Positions 33,510 through 45,119 of a DNA stretch of 64,000 nucleotides are shown in pieces. A model generated the notes under the pieces. That model was given only the letters and a program-made list of their open reading frames with translations. It had not been told where the DNA came from and made no database searches. The position numbers and the translations under genes are program-made. The stretch lies in the NCBI RefSeq assembly GCF_947242115.1, contig NC_074727.1:26688842-26752841 (forward strand), given 5' to 3'. Numbering within the stretch: the stretch's first letter is position 1; each line of letters starts with the position of its first letter. The stretch comes from Biomphalaria glabrata. Lineage: Eukaryota; Mollusca; Gastropoda; Planorbidae.

Positions 33510-33771
33510 AAAGGCAAAGTGCCAGAGTCAGTTATGAGGGATGCTGTATACTGCTTCACCGTGTGAATCTCATCGCACGACTAGGGCACCGTGTTGAGAA
33601 ATCTATTCTCTGAGAACACGGAGCCAGGGCCAACTCGCCATGCGTTCCAGCTTCGTTTTCACTCAAATGGTCATTTTTGGGGGGTAGTGTTGCGCACTCG
33701 TAAAGGATGTGGTTAACCGTTTCGACGTCTTCCTGGTGTGTCTGCAGCGTGAATCGAAGTTTGGTTAAAAT
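33510..33771 (-). pseudogene. I-clade LINE (minus), 3' segment beyond the 8.8 kb insertion
   Basis: Minus strand continues the protein broken at 42592: PNFDSRCRHT in one frame, then EDVETVNHILYECATLPPKN in another, the C-terminal Cys/His region of I-clade LINEs. The target duplication GTTAAAAT is at 33764-33771. Removing 33772-42583 and one duplication gives an uninterrupted match of the type CPIGAYFAKF.PNFDSRC. Confidence 0.8.
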
Positions 33772-34118
33772 CATAGACTATATATTACATGGACTGCCAA
33801 CTCTACGCACTAAGCCTATATTTTTCAATAAACAAGTCCCGTTCACGGAGGCGTCCTTGGTTGCGTGGTAAATTGACTTCCGGTAGATTTTTTTTTTACG
33901 TATAAAGAAACCATTCTCGAAGATTTTTACCACCACTTTTACAGCAAATCATGAATGGAAACTGAATTGTTAAAGAAGATGTTACAGAGGTAAGTGTGCA
34001 CAAATCAATTTCTGACTTAGATCTATAACTGTAAAGCTTTATAGCTGATTTTCTTAGCCAATATAGACTAATTAGCCAAGCCTGTATTTCGTGTATTTTC
34101 TTGTTTACGACATTGATT
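33772..34118 (+). repeat. Left TIR of the 8.8 kb element
   Basis: Contains, inward, a TATA-like GTATAAAG (about 33900) and GTTACAGAGGTAAGTGTGCAC (about 33980), a consensus splice donor. The same two signals are present in the right TIR pointing the other way. Confidence 0.85.
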
Positions 34119-36338
34119 GAATTGAGGTTCTTGTGAGAGCATAGCCTATATATATATATAAACCACATAGTAAGACTTATTCAGAAGGATAACCCGGTAA
34201 ATTGAGATCTATATGCTCTTACTATAATAGGCTAAAATGACCTTTCGTTTATAAGTTGTAAAAAAGTCCTATATTATGTGTAGGCCTAAAGTAAAAGTAA
34301 TAAGTCTAGATGTAAAGTTTTCTCAGAGTTGAAAAATGTAAGAAAAGTATGTTTGGCATTTAGATGCTGTCGTTGATAAAATAGAAAAAGTACATTCTGT
34401 GATGTTTTATGGCAAGTTGTTATAACACAGTGCAGGACAGGCCACTGTCCTGTTGCCTCATGTTTCTCACGGCTATGGCCAAATTTCGAATCCTGGTGCC
34501 CCCGTGCCTCATTTTCTGTTTGACTGCCCCAGACTTGCTGATCTCCGTCTCAACAGGTCAGAACCAAAAATTCTCGATCTGTATGGTGACATGTATGCAC
34601 TACGCAATACAGCAGGGTTTCTGTCCAGGGCTTTTGCAAGAGAAGATTTGAGCCTCTCAAGCCCTCACTCAAATGGAGTTTGATGATGTTGACTTTTTTT
34701 GCCCTTTTTTCTGTCTTGGTGAGAGTTATTGTAAGACTGAACTATTGACCTGCAGCTGTCGAAGTATTGACTAGCCTTTGTAATAATTACTGTGAAAGGT
34801 AGTGAGAGCAGCATCGTCGTCAAACATCAGTTCCCTAATCAGGTTATGTAGTTTCCTCGTTTTGGTCAAGCCAGTTTAAGAAGCCTTCCATCCGATCTAC
34901 TGTGGATATATAGGGCCTACTCCATCTTCCAAGGCGCTATGAGAGTACAGACGAAACAATTCCGAATAGTGTTGATGGCCAAAACCCATCCTTGTTTTAC
35001 CCTGCTCTTGATAGATAATACCGGTACCTAAAAGTCTTAGAGGAAGAACTGTCAAACTTTACAGTTCATATCATGTGAAGCTAACAGTAGTTTCAATAGC
35101 TTATTTGGACAGACAATTTTCACTAGTAAAAACCACTTCTGCTTAGTGTGAGCATATTGCTAAATGAAGTTCATATTTCTATTACTTTCTACTCAAGTCA
35201 CCCAAGAGAAATTTTATTTAAAGCGAAAACCTTTTTATAATGCATTTTTCGTTGTTTTTTTTTTTTTTAACTTAAGGAGCATACTACTTCCAAAAACCTG
35301 ATTTGATTGTCACTAACTTTCAAATTGAAGGGGATCTACTACAAGTGAGATTTTTTTTTACTGTCTCCAATAACATTGTGTTATCAATACATGTATCACT
35401 TTAAATTACTTGTAATTGTGAAATAATAGGTAAAAAATCTCCTTAAGTACATGTTATATTTAATCCTATGCATAAAATTTATTTACATAAAAAAAATCAT
35501 TAAAGCAGGCCTAATTGTAGAGAAAAAATTATTTCTTGTGATTGCATTGAAATCAACTTTAAAGATGCTGTCCATTGTTGTAACATAAAGTAGTCTTACA
35601 TTTTTTAATTAGCAAATATATATATTTATAACATGTCTAAACTAGTTTGAATTTCTTTTCTTTTTTCCTCAGCTGCTCATGAATTTCGAGATTTTACAGC
35701 TAATAGAGGAACAAATTTTATCTGCTTCCACTTAGCCAAACAGCATGGAAATATGCTATTGTAATGAGTAGAAGATATTTGTCATTTAGAGTATCATGCA
35801 ACAGCTAATTATCAGTCCACACATTTCAAGATGAGGAAAAGAACAGTATAAGCTACATTCATTGATGCATTATTTATACAAAAATGTATAGTCAACCCAG
35901 TCATCACTCCATTTTTTTATGAAGCCAGTTACAGTTACCATGAAGGGATGAAATTTCAGATAATATTCTGTTTATTTCATGAAATGAGAATAGGCCTACA
36001 TCAGAAATTGAAATGGTCATCTTCAGTATTTAATGTTTCATCTAAAAATGATAATTATATTAATACATATTTGATGTACAAACAAATGAAAACCATTCAA
36101 ACACTTTTTTTTTTGTGAAGTATAGATGATTAAACTTGTAAGTGTCTGAACAATACTACATCGACATTAACTTATTATCATAGACTTTTTACAGGAATGT
36201 ATCTTAAGCTGGACTGAAAGAGAAAGTTGCTATAATTTAAATAATAAAATTTAATAGTTTGAACATGTAACTAAAAATTGAATAATGCTAACATTTATTG
36301 ACAAGTGAATATTGGTAATGATGTGCTTTCTATTTTAA
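34119..36338. other. Interior of the 8.8 kb element, left half
   Basis: Besides the LINE 3' end at 34412-34690 this is AT-rich DNA without a long frame. 35650-35674 (TTTCTTTTCTTTTTTCCTCAG) resembles a splice acceptor; the frame after it (AAHEFRDFTANRGTNFICFH) is short and unrecognised. Confidence 0.4.
34412..34690 (+). pseudogene. I-clade LINE 3' end (plus family)
   Basis: Matches 44290-44560 of the plus-strand LINE: CACAGTGCAGGACA, TTTCTCACGGCTATGGCCAA, CTGCCCCAGACTTGCTGATC, GTTTCTGTCCAGGGCTTTT, ending TCAAATGGAGTTTGATGATG. Translation gives CRTGHCPVAS.FSRLWPNFES. It is 5'-truncated, and it is later than the 8.8 kb element that holds it. Confidence 0.8.
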
Positions 36339-37479
36339 CTCATTAGCTACTAAGCCCATACCTAAGCAGCATCTCTCTAAATACTAAGCAAAGGGAGGTA
36401 ACTCCAAAACATCAATAGACTGACTTTACAAAATATATTTTAAATAACATAAAACAACATCTATCAATAACAAAAAATACTTCTAAAAAAAGAGAAATGG
36501 ATGACCTTTAAAATGATGTATAACTTGAATAGGTTTTACAAGATTAAAACAATAAAAATAACAGGCAAAGACGAAAATTTGTTCGAGTGCCTGATTTTTT
36601 AAATTTGGTGGACCCCCCCCCCCCCCCCAATCAGATGTAATTTTTGGTAATATTTAAATTTTACCCAAAGACCAGTAATGTTTTTAAGTAGGAATTTAGT
36701 AGGCCTATACAATAAACATTATGCTTATATATAAAATCTGTATATGTCTTGAGTATTTACTGACTTTCACTGGGTACGCGTGAGGCCCTTAGTTGCCTGA
36801 ACACGGCATCATGCTGATGTGGTTTTGCATGTGTCTCAGATTTCATGACTTCTAGCATAACAAAGCAAAAGTAATCAAACCATTGTCCAAACCAACGTTG
36901 TGAACACCCCCAACTAGATCTATTTCATCTAAAGTTTTCATGTGGTAAATAAAAACTGTTCAAAATATCAGTCAAAGATGTTGAAGATTCATTGACGCTA
37001 GATCCAGAATAGTCTAGATCTAGGTTAGATGATCGATCTAATGTTTCCTTCACTCTCTCTCTGAATCGGACTAGATCTAAGTCTAAATGTAGCGCTAAAT
37101 TCTAATGATCAATGTCTTGATCAATATCAAGTTCATTATTAGCTGTATTTAGTGTATTATTTGCGATAACGGGTCTAAAAATTGAAAGGTCATTGAGAAA
37201 ATGGTCTGTGCAGCTAAGAAAAATCGAAAAAAAAAATCAACAAACTTCAAAGGCCCATAGAAACTGAAGCGAAAGACGTAAAAACATCCGGTTTTTTTTA
37301 ACGAAACGATCTATATTTCTACTTTTTAAAAAACCCAGCCAGCTCAAAATCACACCACGCGTCGCGCAGGAAAACGAGAGCTACGCAAGTCACGCTGTAT
37401 GTGTGCTGTGGCGGGTGCATTTGGGCGCATTAGTACTGAGGGGGGAAGGGCGCAATTGGGCGCATTAGTAGCTAATGAG
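36339..37479. mobile_element. Possible short-TIR DNA element
   Basis: Perfect 15-bp inverted ends CTCATTAGCTACTAA (36339-36353; inverse at 37465-37479). The 1.1 kb interior has a C run at about 36611-36628 and GGGCGCATTAGTA near both 37410 and 37460. No clear target duplication and no transposase, so the call is tentative. Confidence 0.45.
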
Positions 37480-38253
37480 ATAATAAGTCAATAATATTAG
37501 TAAGAACAATATTATCTTCACTTTCTTAATATTATAAACACAATATTTCCTGAAAAGATTTTTTTAACTTATAGAAATAATGCTCAAGTCTTCAGAAATG
37601 GTAGTTTTCAGAATCATCAAATCAAAGACAACATAGTATTCATGAACTTCCAGCTATCAGCAAGCTCCTAGTAGGTATTATGGAGCACATTCTCCTTCAA
37701 CTCAGAGGATCACAGGCACTGGACAAATTCTAGTACTGTTGATGGAATAGAAACAACATACATTAAATTCATAACAAGTCACCAATTCAATCTTAGTTTC
37801 ATATAGTACCAAACTTCCATATGTTCAAGTCCTTTACGGATAAAATCAATTCTGAAAACATCTAACAAAACAGTTCCTTAAAAAGTATATTAGGAGTATA
37901 GTAAAGTATATTAGAGGTTTTACACAAAAAATGCTATGGGAACATATTATGAAACTAAAATATTACAAAAAAAGGAATAGTATAATAATAACAATATTTA
38001 ATCTTTGACATTATATTCAGTAATATTATAAAAATTTAATGAATGATTAAATGCACTTGAAAGTGAAGGGAACAGATTTTTAAAAAAATTCAGGAAATTT
38101 TCTGCACAAGCATGCTGAGGTAACCCAAATAAAGAGAGTTATTGAATATTGTACTGAGTGTTTGAAACATAATTTTTTACTGCATACATTAAATTATAAA
38201 CATATCTTTGCAAATTTAAAGGGAGAATTTGAAGACAGCTTTTATTCTTTTTA
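37480..38253. other. Interior of the 8.8 kb element
   Basis: AT-rich DNA, no frame or repeat recognised. Confidence 0.4.
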
Positions 38254-38535
38254 GGAGGCGCGGTGGCTGAGCGGTAAAGCGCTTGACTTCCGAACCGGGG
38301 ACCGGGGTTCGAATCCTGGTGAAGACTGGGATTTTTAATTTCGGTCGCCTCTGAGTCCACCCAGCTCTAATGGGTACCTGACATTAGTTAGGGAAAAGTA
38401 ATGGCGGTTGGTCACTGTGCTGGCCACATGACACCCTCGTTAACCGTAGGCAACAGAATGGTCAGAAACAGATGATCTTTACATCATCTGCCCTATCGAT
38501 CACAAGGTCTGAAAGGGAAACTTTACTTTTTTTTT
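38254..38535 (+). mobile_element. SINE family 2 copy
   Basis: Head GGAGGCGCGGTGGCTGAGCG (A-box region) and GGGGTTCGAATCC (B box), then the family body through CTATCGATCACAAGGTCTG, with a T-rich end. Better preserved than the copy at 3150. Confidence 0.87.
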
Positions 38536-40188
38536 TACTTACTGGAAGTTTCGTAGGAAGAGTTTCTGGCATAACAAGTGAGTTTTGTGGCATTCATCCT
38601 ATTGATAAACTCTTAGAAATAAGAAAGCATCATTTCTTCTTGAAATATACATCTGCGGAAAAGAAAAGAACAATTGCTTTTAATGTGAGCAATAATAAAA
38701 TTCTAATTAAATTTTAAAAATCTCCAAAATATTTATAGTGACTTAGTTCAAAGAATTATGTAAAGACTTTCTTTAAGCATTTTCTCAACTCATCTGACAT
38801 CCTTTTCCACCAAGATAACTGGTTAATCTGTACTTCTAATTGAGAATTGTTGCATAATATATTTAATTCTTATGCAAGAAAGTATAATTTGAAGGAAAAC
38901 ACCTTAGATAACAAAAGAGTGGTATTGGCCTGCATGAGAAAATTATCACTTTAGAAATACCCTGCACAGGCTGGAGGGAATATAATATGTTTTATTTACA
39001 ACATAACAACAATATTGTGTAAATATTCACCTATAAGTTAGCTTTAAATAAAATAGCACATGGATTCTTACAATTAAAATAGACTTACATAACGTTTAAA
39101 GATAAATGATTAATTACTTAAAAACTTACTGTTAAATGCAATTATACAGCTTCTGGCACTGTGTGAAAACTCCTTTGAAAACAATAGAGCATATTGTGGC
39201 AGTATCTGGGTAAATACTTGATTCCACACATTGAATGGTAGCAATTAGAGCCCTTTGGGTACCTTTCAACATCCTTTGTGTACTTCTTTGAAAGTTAAGA
39301 GAAAAGTTAAGATCTAGATCTACAGTGAATAAATAGCACAATTTGGTACCTATTGCCTACTAGAATATGTGAGAATAATGAAAAACGAAAATAGAACCGA
39401 TTAGAATGTCTAGTCCAATCTAGTACAGTTGTTTATATCTAGGCAAGATATGAGTTGTGATCAAAAGAGCTAGATCTAGTACATGAGTAGGGCCTATGTT
39501 AATGGGCATGGCTGTAGATAGTAGTATTGCTCATCAGAAACATTAAATCTGTAGTGTATAATCAGTGTATAAATCACAAATGGGAATAGATCTAGATACA
39601 GATTCTAGATCTTATAACTTTGTCTTTATTATAAGTATAAGAGTCTAGGTCTATTATTATCATATAAAATATAGATATAAACTAGATATAGATTAGAGTC
39701 GTTAGTAAAGATAAAGTAGATCTTCAAATAGTTTAAAGAACGATCTGTGACACTGTGAGCCAAGCACTTCCATTCATGATTCACATATGAAGAAGCTAAG
39801 GCTAAGGCGCCTAAGGCTAAGTAAGACTAAGTGACTAAGTTTAAGTTAACAAGTCAGGAAGTCAGATTAAAATTAATCATCATGATCAAGGTAAGATGAA
39901 GCTGAACATCTAGACCTGAAATTATCCTAGATCTAGTCTAGAGTCAACTAGAGCTAGATTCTATATAATAGGGGGCCTATATAGATTCTATATCTTCATT
40001 CTCTGGGTTTATCAGACACACAAAGATGATGAATCTAGACTCTAGAGACTCGACGTTCATAATATTTTTAGTCATAATTTTGTTAAAGAGTACTATAGGC
40101 ATAGCCAGATTTTTTATAAAAACAAATTATTATTTTACAAACTTAAAAATGGGCATTTACATAAATAGTGTTTAGTGTTCTATTATAT
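38536..40188. other. Interior of the 8.8 kb element
   Basis: AT-rich; the part from about 39580 is CTAGAT-rich. A short frame near 38545-38715 (GRVSGITSEFCGIHPIDKLL) is unrecognised and too short to support. Confidence 0.4.
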
Positions 40189-40196
40189 ATATAGAC

Positions 40197-41568
40197 CAGT
40201 GGTTCCCAAACTTTTTTGTCTCATAGACCATGTTTTCCAGTTTTCGGTAGACCCCCTGATTTTTTTTAGGAAATTCATTAACTTCAAATTTGTTTTTCTC
40301 AGAGATTCTAGGCCATATATATACAAAAAAAAGCCCCATTGGTTGAAAAGTTTGATAATAAAATTTCCATATTGAGCTTCAATTAAGGTTTAACATTATA
40401 TCTTCTCGATTAGATAATGTTTGACTAAGTTCAATTTGGAAAATAACATTATTCATCCTGTCCAATGCATGCTACATTCATTTAATCCTCACAAGAAACA
40501 CTGAAATTATGACTTCGCTTTAACAAAACTTAGGTTAACACCTTGTCGCAGCAAATTATCCACATTAAATTTATGAAAGAAGTCTGTTAAATAGACTATG
40601 TCAGCTTCCCGCTTATTTTTTTGGTTTTAAAATCGGATCTTTAGCACTCAAGGACTCAGACAAAATATTGTCACACATTCGACAACTATCAAACTATCAA
40701 AACGAAAAATTTGTTAGTAATAACACTATAAAATCGGGCAAGGTTAACTAGTCCAGTTTTATTTTTTTTTAGAAGTAAGTCATTTGCAAGTAATTACATA
40801 AGAACCTTTCATGCAGTGTCCTAACTCATCTTACCATTATACCTTTGAACTGTATTGTTGCTTAGAGGAATATTTTTCCTGATATCAGATATAGGATTGT
40901 GTAAAACAGGTTGTAAAACCTCCCCAATGGCTGGCAAAGTCTTTTTTTTTTTTTGCCTACAGTGTGCAGTTTTCTGGAGTTTGATAAAGTAAAATATTTT
41001 AAAATGCCCACAAACCTCTTCTCTTTTGTGATGTTTAATCAAACTTTTTTTCTACTCTGGATCTATTCTGAACTTGAAGTGATCCAAAATATTTCAAATC
41101 TGAATCTATTTTATCATGTTGGCGTCTCAAATGATGTTCTAGATTCAATGGTTTTATAGCGACATAACTTTAAACTTTATTGCATAAAAAGCACAAATGT
41201 ATTTGCTTGTTTCACTGGAGGAAATAAATCCAAATTTCTAATAACCAACACTGCACTTTCTACAGTTCTTTTTAGACTCGGTCATGTACAATATTACTTT
41301 CATATAGACAAAATTAAGCTATTTAAAAAAAAGATGTTAAAATTTCAAAATAAAATCATTCGACTAACATAGTTGCAATTCAAATGATTAACTAAGGTAC
41401 AAACCATTAATGGGAAATTTAAAGTCTCGACATGCTTAAATGAGATCCACTATCGTAGACCCCCATTTACAGGTCATAGACCCCCAATTTATTTTTTCAC
41501 TTCCGTAGACCCCCTGGAAGTCCTCGTAGACCCCTGGGGGTCTATATAGACCACATTGGGAAACACTG
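40197..41568. mobile_element. hAT DNA transposon 2, decayed
   Basis: Ends CAGTGGTTCCCAAACTTTTT and ..CCACATTGGGAAACACTG, a common hAT terminus, flanked by the exact 8-bp duplication ATATAGAC (40189-40196; 41569-41576). Near the right end the phrase TAGACCCC recurs several times, continuing the subterminal pattern seen at the left (GTAGACCCCCTG). Internal frames are short; no transposase domain can be read with confidence. It lies inside the 8.8 kb element. Confidence 0.85.
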
Positions 41569-42255
41569 ATATAGACTAATATAGTAGTGTAGTAGTGTGT
41601 TGTGTGTAAGTTCGTATTTGTAGATAAAGTTTATAGCCATAGGTCACTACATCTGGGTGAAAGTCTACATGTTTATGTGTACAATCACTTTCTAGTGAAG
41701 TAGAGCCTAATGATTCTAAAATTTTATTGGGCGAATATATTCGAAACAATATCAGATCTTTTTATAGCTTTTAGAAGAATTGGATGTTATTTGGGATTCT
41801 AGTTAGTTAAAAAAAAAAACACTAAAAACTTGAAGGCCGAAATTTTTATGCAGATTTTTCAGTTAGTCATACATACATCGTTGATTTTTTTTTATGGTTG
41901 ATTTTCCATTACTATAGATAAAAATGCACATTATCTTGACATTAAAATCAAATTGAATAAAAAAAATATTTGTAGATCTGAACAAAAGTTGATAAAGATG
42001 TAAGATTGTAGGCTTATTGACTCACTATATTGTTATTTTATTTAGACTGACTCATTCACAGACTTAACTTAGGCCTATATCACCCATTATATACAAAATT
42101 AATAAATGACACTGTATTGTCAATGTATTGACTCTTTCAGTAAATCGCTTATCACATTTAAAATATACATTGTAAAAATAATGATAATAATTATCAAATG
42201 TGATGAAAAAAAAAGAAAAACAAATAATCCAAACTGGCAGCACCAATTAGCAGAC

Positions 42256-42583
42256 AATTAATGTCGTAAACAAGAATACACGAAATACAGGCTTGGCTAA
42301 TTATCTATATTGGCTAAGAACATCAGTTACAAGGCTTTATAGTCATAGGTCTAAGTCACAAATTGATTTGTGCACACTTACCTCTGTAACATCGTATATG
42401 ACAATTAAGTTTCCATTTATGATTTGCTGTTAAAGTGATGGTAAAAATCTTCGGGAATAGTTTCTTTATATAGTAACAAATTCTACCGGAAGTCAATTTA
42501 CCACGCAACCAAGGACGCCTCGGTGAATGGAACTTATGCTTAGTTTCCTTAGTGTTGGCAGTCCATGTAATATATAGTCTATG
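42256..42583 (-). repeat. Right TIR of the 8.8 kb element
   Basis: Read inward (minus strand) it has CTATATAAAG (about 42470) followed by GTTACAGAGGTAAGTGTGCAC (about 42375-42395), matching the left TIR in order and spacing. Confidence 0.85.
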
Positions 42584-42591
42584 GTTAAAAT

Positions 42592-43765
42592 TTAGCAAAA
42601 TAGGCACCAATTGGACAATGTCCCGTTCTGTACCTGGCAATTGTCACCTGGTCTCCCCTGTACAGCTGCCACCACTCGTCCGATTTAGAGGGCACTTTTA
42701 TGTTTTGCCATACCTCCCTGCCCGTGTTACCGTTTTCCCAATTTTTACACCACTCTTCCCTCGTCCGTTCGTCTACAATCGCCAGAGCCTGCTCAAAAGT
42801 CTGTGGCTCGTCCACAGGGTCCAGCTTTGTGCCGAGTTTGGCTAGTAAGTCAGCCTTCGTATTGCCTTCCACACCTACATGTCCTGGTATGTACTGCAGT
42901 GTCGTCCGAATTTCGTGTGTTTCTTGTAGGCGTCCAACGCACGCCAGTGTTTTTGTCAGTGGTTCCGAGAGCGTGTCGGCTGAGCTTTCAATGGCTTGTA
43001 GGCACGACAAAGAGTCTGTGAATAGCACAATAGGACTGGGTTGCGCTGTTTTCTTGTTTAGTCGTTCTTCAGTGGACTCTACTGCATTTTGAATTGCTAC
43101 CATTTCTGCTACGTAATTGCTCTTGCCAGAACACGGATCCAGAATTTCGTCGTTTTCGGTTGAGCCAGGGAATCCAACCACCACACCAAACCCAGAAGTT
43201 TTCTGTCCTAGGTTCTGTCTCGTAGAACCGTCTATGAACACTTTGATGATATCGTCTGGGTACTGGGCGACAGTTTTCCTAGCCGTGCTTCGTAGGAAAT
43301 TTTTTGTGCATTTTTGTTAACTTCAGGGTTAATCAGCTATTTTCTCACCTTTGGAACTCCAGGAGCATTCGCCGGGGAAGAATCCCCATGCAGAACGAGA
43401 GCTGCTCTGCTCTGGGGTAGGTCAACTTTTTTGGACAATTCCCGCACCGTATGCATGAAAGAGTTCCGTTTCGCCGATCCCCACCCCGCCAGTTGTCGAC
43501 CAGACTTCTGACATGGTAGTCTTCTTCCAGCGTTTGAATTTTTCAAAAGCGACAATAAAGGTCCCGCTCCCTTCGTAAACTCAGTGGCGTCGTACGAAAT
43601 GCACCACAGATAAGTCTAATAGCTTGGTTCTGCACTGAGTCCAGCCCCGCTAGAGACATATGCGAAGCGTAAACATGTGCAAGAGACATCCTTGCCCTAA
43701 CAGATCCAATGTAGAGGGCCCGCAAAACGTTTCCTATGGCCCCCACTTGGTCGTAGCTAATCGCT
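42592..43765 (-). pseudogene. I-clade LINE (minus), RT end and RNase H
   Basis: Minus strand: RT thumb region (LRALYIGSVRARM, LDSVQNQAIRLICGAFRTTP, about 43570-43740), a degraded linker, then an open RNase H domain from 43241: VFIDGSTRQN, NYVAEMVAIQNAV, VLFTDSLSCLQAI, YIPGHVGVEGNTKADLLA, and WWQLYRGDQVTIARYRTGHC. An RNase H after RT is a feature of I-clade LINEs such as Nimbus of Biomphalaria. The copy is split at 43765/44575 by a plus LINE and at 42584 by the 8.8 kb element. Confidence 0.88.
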
Positions 43766-44567
43766 ATGGAGCCTACATCGACTTTCTTGGCTCTCACTCA
43801 GTCAAAATCTTTGGACCATGTGATAGTGTTTGCAGTTTCGATGCGGAGACCATGGCAGTCTGTGAAGCGTTAAAAGTCATTGACTCTCAACTCGGAGAGG
43901 GACATTTGAGGGCAACACAGATTGTTGTGGTCACTGACTCAAAATCTGTACTACAGGCTTTGCAAAGCCCCGGACCATGGCCCCCCAATATCGCCACTGT
44001 CATCATGGCTTCACACAACATAAAACAACGCTATGGCACCCCTGTAATAATGCAATGGGTACCGAGTCACATAGGTGTGACTGGCAACACTATTGCAGAC
44101 TCCTTGGCCCACCAGGGAGGGCTAATTTCAACCACTTAACAGGCTTTAAGTTTTCATCATGCTCTGGCTATAATTCTAAAAACAGAAATGGAAAAGAGTG
44201 CTGGGACAAGTCCCAAAAAGCCCGTGGAGTCTGGGGGCGCATGAGGCGCCCTGACCGCACTTCCCCGTGGTGGAGGCTGTCTAGGCCTGAGCAAGCTATT
44301 ATAGCACAGTGCAGGACATGCCATTGCTCTGTTGGCTCATATTTCTCACGGCTATGGCCAAATTTCGATTCACGGTGCCTCATATCCTGTTTGACTGCCC
44401 CAGACTTGCTGATCTCCGCCTCGACAGGTCTGGGAAACCAAAAATTCTTGACCTGGCGACATTTATACACTACGCAAGACAGCAGGGTTTCTGTCCAGGG
44501 CTTTTACAAGAGAGAATTTGAGCCTCTCAAGCCCTCACTCAAATGGAGTTTGATGATGATGATAATG
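43766..44567 (+). mobile_element. I-clade LINE (plus), 5'-truncated, inserted in the minus LINE
   Basis: An imperfect 7-bp duplication, AATCGCT (43759-43765) and AATCACT (44568-44574), bounds an 802-bp insertion that interrupts the minus LINE between its VREQASESLKVVK and SYDQVGAIGNVLR blocks. The insert carries RNase H: AETMAVCEALKVID, VVVTDSKSVLQAL, MQWVPSHIGVTGNTIADSLA, then in a shifted frame CRTCHCSVGSYFSRLWPNFD and HILFDCPRLADLRL. The 3' end is TTTGATGATGATGATAATG. It is a different family from the minus LINE. Confidence 0.85.
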
Positions 44568-44574
44568 AATCACT

Positions 44575-44960
44575 TTACCACCTTAAGGCTTTCTGAGGCT
44601 TGTTCCCGCACAAATCTCACGTGGTCGGACAAAACCATTTTAGGGTCCAGGGTGACTCCCAGGTATTTAGGCTTGGCTTCCATCTTCAGAGTGGTACCAT
44701 TGATTGAGAGATAAATCTTTTCTTTGTATACATCTTCGCCAAGAGTGAAGAGGGTTCAGGTCGTTTTGGCACAGTTTACTTCCATGTTCCACAATCGTGT
44801 GTAGCAGGAAACCGTGTGATTAAATCACTGAAATATTTGCAGGCTATCCTAAAGCTGCTAGTAAACCAATTGAGGGAAAAAACGTGGACAATGTATGATC
44901 GCGACATCATCAACAATGATATAGGAAATAAAATTAAAGCCTTGCATTAAATCTGGGGAT
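44575..44960 (-). pseudogene. I-clade LINE (minus), RT palm segment
   Basis: Minus strand: IIVDDVAIIHCP (the YADD-box region, diverged), CAKTT.TLFTLGEDVYKEK, then INGTTLKMEAKPKYLGVTLD and HVRFVREQASESLKVVK, leading across the plus LINE into 43765. Several stops and shifts. This is the 5'-most part preserved. Confidence 0.75.
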
Positions 44961-45119
44961 AAATCTAATTAAAAAACAAATCTATTCGATACCGGTACAT
45001 GACATGACTGATGATAGGAAAGATAGCCTACTATAAGTGACATCACGAAAGTATTGATGTCAGAATGGATGGGAGAGAAAGTGTGGAAGTGAACGACTAT
45101 GGTGTAAAATGTTGTTTGT

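Larger units (their letters stand above)
33772..42583. mobile_element. 8.8 kb element with long terminal inverted repeats, superfamily unknown
   Basis: Ends CATAGACTATATATTACATG and its exact inverse, flanked by the 8-bp duplication GTTAAAAT (33764-33771; 42584-42591) in an I-clade LINE. TIRs are about 347 and 328 bp at roughly 80-85% identity by eye. The interior holds later insertions: LINE 3' end (34412-34690), 15-bp-TIR element (36339-37479), SINE (38254-38535) and hAT (40197-41568). The remaining 5-6 kb is AT-rich with no transposase I can recognise. An 8-bp duplication fits MULE, P, hAT, Merlin or Zisupton; the long TIR favours MULE, the CA ends recall P. No capsid or polymerase-B genes, and a Polinton would give 6 bp. 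Confidence 0.85.

Noticed and set aside
33772-42583. Polinton/Maverick
   Set aside because: The duplication is 8 bp, not 6, the ends do not fit, and no polymerase B, integrase, protease, ATPase or capsid frame can be seen.
43977-44714. 245-codon plus-strand frame as a gene
   Set aside because: It runs out of the RNase H frame of the plus LINE and past its 3' end into the opposite-strand LINE.
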